Of a stretch of DNA of 64,000 bases, positions 60,929-64,000 are shown one piece after another; position 1 is the stretch's first letter, and each line of letters starts with the position of its first letter. Source of the stretch: Piscinibacter caeni (GTDB lineage: Bacteria; Pseudomonadota; Gammaproteobacteria; Burkholderiales; Burkholderiaceae_C); assembly GCA_003265685.1 (NCBI GenBank), contig KZ836103.1:87138-151137 (forward strand), written 5' to 3'. Position numbers and translations under genes: made by a program. The notes beneath the pieces were generated by a model. The model did not search any database. It saw only the letters and a list, made by a program, of their open reading frames with translations, and was not told where the DNA came from.

Positions 60929-63170
60929 ACGGCAGTGCGCGTTGCGGCTTGCCCGTCAGCCGCGCGAGCGCATTGGCGAACGCCGGGGCCAGCGGCGGCA
61001 GCCCGGGTTCGCCCATGCCGGTGGGCGGCTCGGCGCTGGGCACGATGTGCACGGCGATCTGCGGCATGTCGGTGATGCGCGGCACCTGGTACTCGCCGAA
61101 GTTGTTCTGCTCGACCACACCGTCCTTCAGCGTGATCTGCGCGCCGGGCAGGCACATCGCCAGGCCCATCAGCGCCGCGCCCTGCACTTGCGCCTCCACC
61201 GTCAGCGGATTGACCGCGAGGTTGCAGTGCACGCCCGCCGTCACCTCGTGCAGGACCGGCCGGCCATCCTGCACCGAGGCCTCGACGACGTAGGCCACCA
61301 CCGAATCGAAGGACTCGTGCATCGCCACGCCGAAGGCGCGGCCGGCGGGCAGGGTCTTCCGGCCATAGCCGCTCTTCTCCACCGCGAGCTGCAGCGCGGC
61401 GCGGTGGCGCGGGTGCTGCGTGCCGATCAGCGCGAGGCGGTAGGCCACCGGGTCCTGCCCGGTGCTGCGCGCGACCTCGTCGATCAGCGTCTCCATCACG
61501 AAGGCGGTGTGGGTGGAGCCCACGCTGCGCCACCACAGCACCGGCACGTTGACCTTCGGGTGGTGCACCGTCAGGCGCATCGGCAGCGGGTAGGGCGCGC
61601 GCATGCCCTCGACGGCCGTGGCGTCGATGCCGTTCTTCACCATCATCGGCTCGAAGGGCGAGCCGGTGAGGATGGACTGGCCGACGATCACGTGGTCCCA
61701 GGCCAGCACCTGGCCCTTGTCGTCGAAGCCGATGCGCGCGGTGTGCAGGTGCATCGGGCGGTAGTAACCGCCGTGGATGTCGTCCTCGCGGCTCCACAGG
61801 GTGCGCACCGGGGCGTCGATGCCCGCGGCACGCGCGGCCTTCGCCACCTGGCAGGCCTCGACCACGTAGTCGCTGGTCGGGATGGCGCGCCGGCCGAAGC
61901 CGCCGCCGGCCATCTGCACGTTCACCTTCACCTGCTCCGGCTTCAGGCCGAACACCCGCGCCGCGGCTGCGCCGTCCAGGCCCGGCATCTGCGAGCCGAC
62001 CCACAGCTCGGCGCCCGCATCGCCCAGGCGCACCGTGCAGTTCAGCGGCTCCATCGGCGCATGCGCCAGGTAGGGGAACACGAACTCGGCCTCGATCTGC
62101 TTCGGCGCGCCCGCGAGCGGCGCCATGTCGGCCTCGAACTGGCGCGCGCCGGGCTGCGTGGCGAGCGTGCGGTACTGCGCCAGCTGGCGCGCGCTGTCGA
62201 CCTTCTCGACGGCCTCGGTGTCCCACTGCAGCTTGAGCGTCTCGCGTGCCTGGCGCGCCGGCCAGTAGCCGGTGGCGACCACGGCCACGCCTTCGGCGCC
62301 GCGGTCCAGCGGCACGCGCAGCACGGCCTTCACGCCGGGCAGCGCGCGGGCGGCCGCGTCGTCCACCGACTTCAGCTTCGCGCCGAACACCGGCGGCCGT
62401 GCGACCACGGCGGTGAGCTGGCCGGGCAGCTTCATGTCGATGCCGAAGTCCTGCCGGCCGCTGCTCTTGGCCTTGGCATCGAGCCGGCGCGTGGGCTGGC
62501 CGATCAGGCGGAACTGCGCCGGGTCCTTGAGCGTCACGGCGCTCGGCACCGGCTGCTTCATCGCCGCCTCGGCGAGGTCGCCGTAGCCGGCCCGCTTGCC
62601 GCCGGGGCCGGTGACCACGCCGTTGCCGGTCTTCAGCGTCGCGGCATCCACCTTCCACCGTTCGGCCGCGGCCGCGACCAGCATCGCCCGGGCGCGCGCG
62701 CCGAGCTCGCGGTACTGCTTGAAGCTGTGCTTCAGTGCCGTGGAGCCGCCGGTCAGGTGCATGCCCCAGAGCGGATCGGCGTAGGCCATGTCGTTGGTGC
62801 CCAGGCGCGCCTGCACCTTCGACCAGTCGGCATCCAGTTCCTCGGCCAGCACCAGCGGCAGCGCGGTGTGCACGCCCTGGCCGAACTCGAGGCGGTTGAC
62901 GGTGACGGTGACGCTGCCGTCGGTGCCGATCTGCACGAAGGCCTGCGGCTGTTCGGTCGGCTTCAGCCCGGCCGGCGCGTTCGCGGGAGCGTCGGCCGCC
63001 AGCGCGGGCCAGGCGCCGAGCGCCAGGCCGCCGGCACCGGCCAGCTTCAGGAAGCGCCGGCGCGGCAGCGCGGTGTCGGCCAGCGCCTCGTGGCCACGCT
63101 CGAGCAGGTGCTGCAGCGCGCGCGGCAACTCGCCGCGGGCCAGTGAATCGTTCATCGCGGAGGTGATCAT
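60918..63170 (-). CDS. Molybdenum-dependent aldehyde dehydrogenase large subunit (isoquinoline 1-oxidoreductase type)
   Basis: This 750-aa protein has a twin-arginine signal PRRRFLKLAGAGG after a 36-residue N-terminal extension. Molybdopterin-binding landmarks include GGSTALKHSF, MAGGGFGRRAI, WRSVGSTHTAFVMETLIDE and the catalytic glutamate in MGEPGLPPLAPAFANAL. It belongs to the xanthine oxidase family, type with separate Fe-S subunit and probably cytochrome acceptor. It likely oxidises aldehydes or N-heterocycles in the periplasm. A GAGGAGGA site precedes ATG 63170. Confidence 0.92.
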   Translation of the reverse strand: MITSAMNDSLARGELPRALQHLLERGHEALADTALPRRRFLKLAGAGGLALGAWPALAADAPANAPAGLKPTEQPQAFVQIGTDGSVTVTVNRLEFGQGVHTALPLVLAEELDADWSKVQARLGTNDMAYADPLWGMHLTGGSTALKHSFKQYRELGARARAMLVAAAAERWKVDAATLKTGNGVVTGPGGKRAGYGDLAEAAMKQPVPSAVTLKDPAQFRLIGQPTRRLDAKAKSSGRQDFGIDMKLPGQLTAVVARPPVFGAKLKSVDDAAARALPGVKAVLRVPLDRGAEGVAVVATGYWPARQARETLKLQWDTEAVEKVDSARQLAQYRTLATQPGARQFEADMAPLAGAPKQIEAEFVFPYLAHAPMEPLNCTVRLGDAGAELWVGSQMPGLDGAAAARVFGLKPEQVKVNVQMAGGGFGRRAIPTSDYVVEACQVAKAARAAGIDAPVRTLWSREDDIHGGYYRPMHLHTARIGFDDKGQVLAWDHVIVGQSILTGSPFEPMMVKNGIDATAVEGMRAPYPLPMRLTVHHPKVNVPVLWWRSVGSTHTAFVMETLIDEVARSTGQDPVAYRLALIGTQHPRHRAALQLAVEKSGYGRKTLPAGRAFGVAMHESFDSVVAYVVEASVQDGRPVLHEVTAGVHCNLAVNPLTVEAQVQGAALMGLAMCLPGAQITLKDGVVEQNNFGEYQVPRITDMPQIAVHIVPSAEPPTGMGEPGLPPLAPAFANALARLTGKPQRALPFSV

Positions 63171-63183
63171 GCTCGGCTCCTCC

Positions 63184-63657
63184 TCAGGCCAGCGCGCGGG
63201 CGGCCTCGGCCACCGCGGCGCGGATGCGGGCATAGGTGCCGCAGCGGCAGATGTTGCCGGCCATCGCGGCATCGATCTCTGCGGCGCTGGGCTGCTTGCC
63301 CCTGGGCAGCGACTTCAGGAACGCGGTCGCGCTCATGATCTGGCCGCTCTGGCAGTAGCCGCACTGCGCCACGTCGTGCTTGACCCAGGCGGCATGCACG
63401 GCGGCACCGACCTTGTCCTGCCCCGCGGTGACGGCTTCGATGGTGGTGATGCGCCGGCCTTCGACGGCGGAGATCGGCGTCACGCAGGAGCGGATGGCCT
63501 GGCCATCGAGGTGCACCGTGCAGGCGCCGCATTGCGCCGCGCCGCAGCCGAACTTGGTGCCGGTGAGGCCCAGGTTGTCGCGCAGCGCCCAGAGCACGGG
63601 CGTGGACGGATCGGCATCGACCGGCTGCGGCCGGCCGTTGATGTTCAACGTGGTCAT
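63184..63657 (-). CDS. [2Fe-2S] subunit of the molybdenum aldehyde dehydrogenase
   Basis: This 157-aa protein has a plant-type ferredoxin domain with FGCGAAQCGACTV (C38, C43, C46) and C58, then a second cluster domain with AQCGYCQSGQ (C99, C102) and ICRCGTY (C137, C139). It passes electrons from the molybdenum site. No cytochrome subunit gene follows in the window. It is 13 bp upstream of the large-subunit gene. Confidence 0.94.
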   Translation of the reverse strand: MTTLNINGRPQPVDADPSTPVLWALRDNLGLTGTKFGCGAAQCGACTVHLDGQAIRSCVTPISAVEGRRITTIEAVTAGQDKVGAAVHAAWVKHDVAQCGYCQSGQIMSATAFLKSLPRGKQPSAAEIDAAMAGNICRCGTYARIRAAVAEAARALA

Positions 63658-63795
63658 CGGGCAGGTTGGGGTGGTGAGGGATGGGCGGGAGTGTCGGGCG
63701 CCGCACCCCCGGCGCGTTAGCACGAAGCTCCGAAAAGATTGCCTGATCCTGCGGCCGCGCTGCAGGCGAGTCCAGGCTCGCCTAGGATGCGGGCC

Positions 63796-64000
63796 ATGTC
63801 CTTGCCTGCCCAATCCCCCGAGATCGTCGAGGATTCTCCAGCCGAGCTGCTGCGCCGGCGCCTCGTCGCACGGCTGCTGCGCCATGGCAGGGGGCCTGGG
63901 GACATGGCCGAGTCGTCGGCCATCCCCGGCCTGATGATGATGCGGCTGCATGCCTGCGAGGGCACGATCTGCGCGATCTACGAGCCGCTGGTGGCGCTGG
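63796..64000 (+). CDS. AraC-type regulator with AraC_N domain (partial)
   Basis: The first 68 residues run to the window edge. ESSAIPGLMMMRLHACEGTICAIYEPLVAL matches the start of the AraC_N effector domain (PF06719 type). It is divergent from the aldehyde dehydrogenase genes and is probably their activator. The DNA-binding end is out of view. Confidence 0.7.
   Translation, partial: MSLPAQSPEIVEDSPAELLRRRLVARLLRHGRGPGDMAESSAIPGLMMMRLHACEGTICAIYEPLVAL

Overview
This is a GC-rich, gene-dense bacterial chromosome segment. Gene content (CUT1 and CUT2 sugar ABC transporters, a TRAP transporter, a Bug-type binding protein, a trimeric porin, BKACE, an NsrR regulon, ACR3-type arsenic resistance) and the short GC hairpin repeats in gaps point to a betaproteobacterium of the order Burkholderiales (Rubrivivax / Methylibium / Piscinibacter-like). 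The genus is an inference. I see no rRNA, tRNA, CRISPR array, integrase or complete insertion sequence.

Layout. 1-10.6 kb: two divergent sugar-uptake operons share a control region with four copies of TGGTCAGGCC. The leftward operon is a GtsABC-type importer. The rightward one is an Rbs-type importer followed by a zinc polyol/sugar-acid dehydrogenase, a UxaB-like reductase and an epimerase-family dehydrogenase. A 269-bp element with 28-bp terminal inverted repeats sits inside this operon. 10.7-25.7 kb: an island that appears to be run by NsrR, the nitric-oxide-sensing Fe-S repressor. It holds a 62-aa leader gene plus sufBCDSUT, a leftward operon (nnrS, a DUF2249 protein, a CcoN-like oxidase with a CcoS-like N-terminus, a CcoO-like cytochrome, a monoheme cytochrome c, SCO, a membrane protein), nsrR with hemerythrin and DUF2249 genes, a lone succinate dehydrogenase Fe-S subunit, and two small proteins (DUF6306-like, DUF3079). 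Three matching 9-5-9 inverted repeats lie in front of these units. The layout suggests a programme for detoxifying NO, keeping respiration going and rebuilding Fe-S clusters.

26-31.5 kb: a phosphoesterase, an ECF sigma factor with a likely autoregulated promoter, a YiiX-like papain-fold hydrolase, a ferritin-like protein, two c-type cytochromes and a UDG-family protein. 31.6-37.7 kb: a FadR-type regulator and a leftward arsenic operon (arsR, arsI, two arsC, acr3, and an arsA with a thioredoxin-like N-terminus; no arsD). 37.9-47.3 kb: a two-component system with a Gfo/Idh/MocA oxidoreductase, then a split transketolase, a DctPQM TRAP transporter and an SDR, with a divergent LysR regulator. 47.4-56.1 kb: a catabolic unit pairing a secreted tannase/feruloyl-esterase lipoprotein, porin, Bug binding protein and lipase-like hydrolase with a hydroxyacyl dehydrogenase, BKACE and SDR, probably under an AraC regulator. 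56.2-64 kb: a five-gene operon (SDR, MDR reductase, hydrolase, SCP2-like protein, AraC regulator) opposite a TetR gene, then a two-subunit molybdenum aldehyde dehydrogenase and the start of another AraC-type regulator.

In most operons genes overlap by 4 bp (ATGA/GTGA), which fixed many start codons. Functions are assigned from motifs read by eye; no database search was run.
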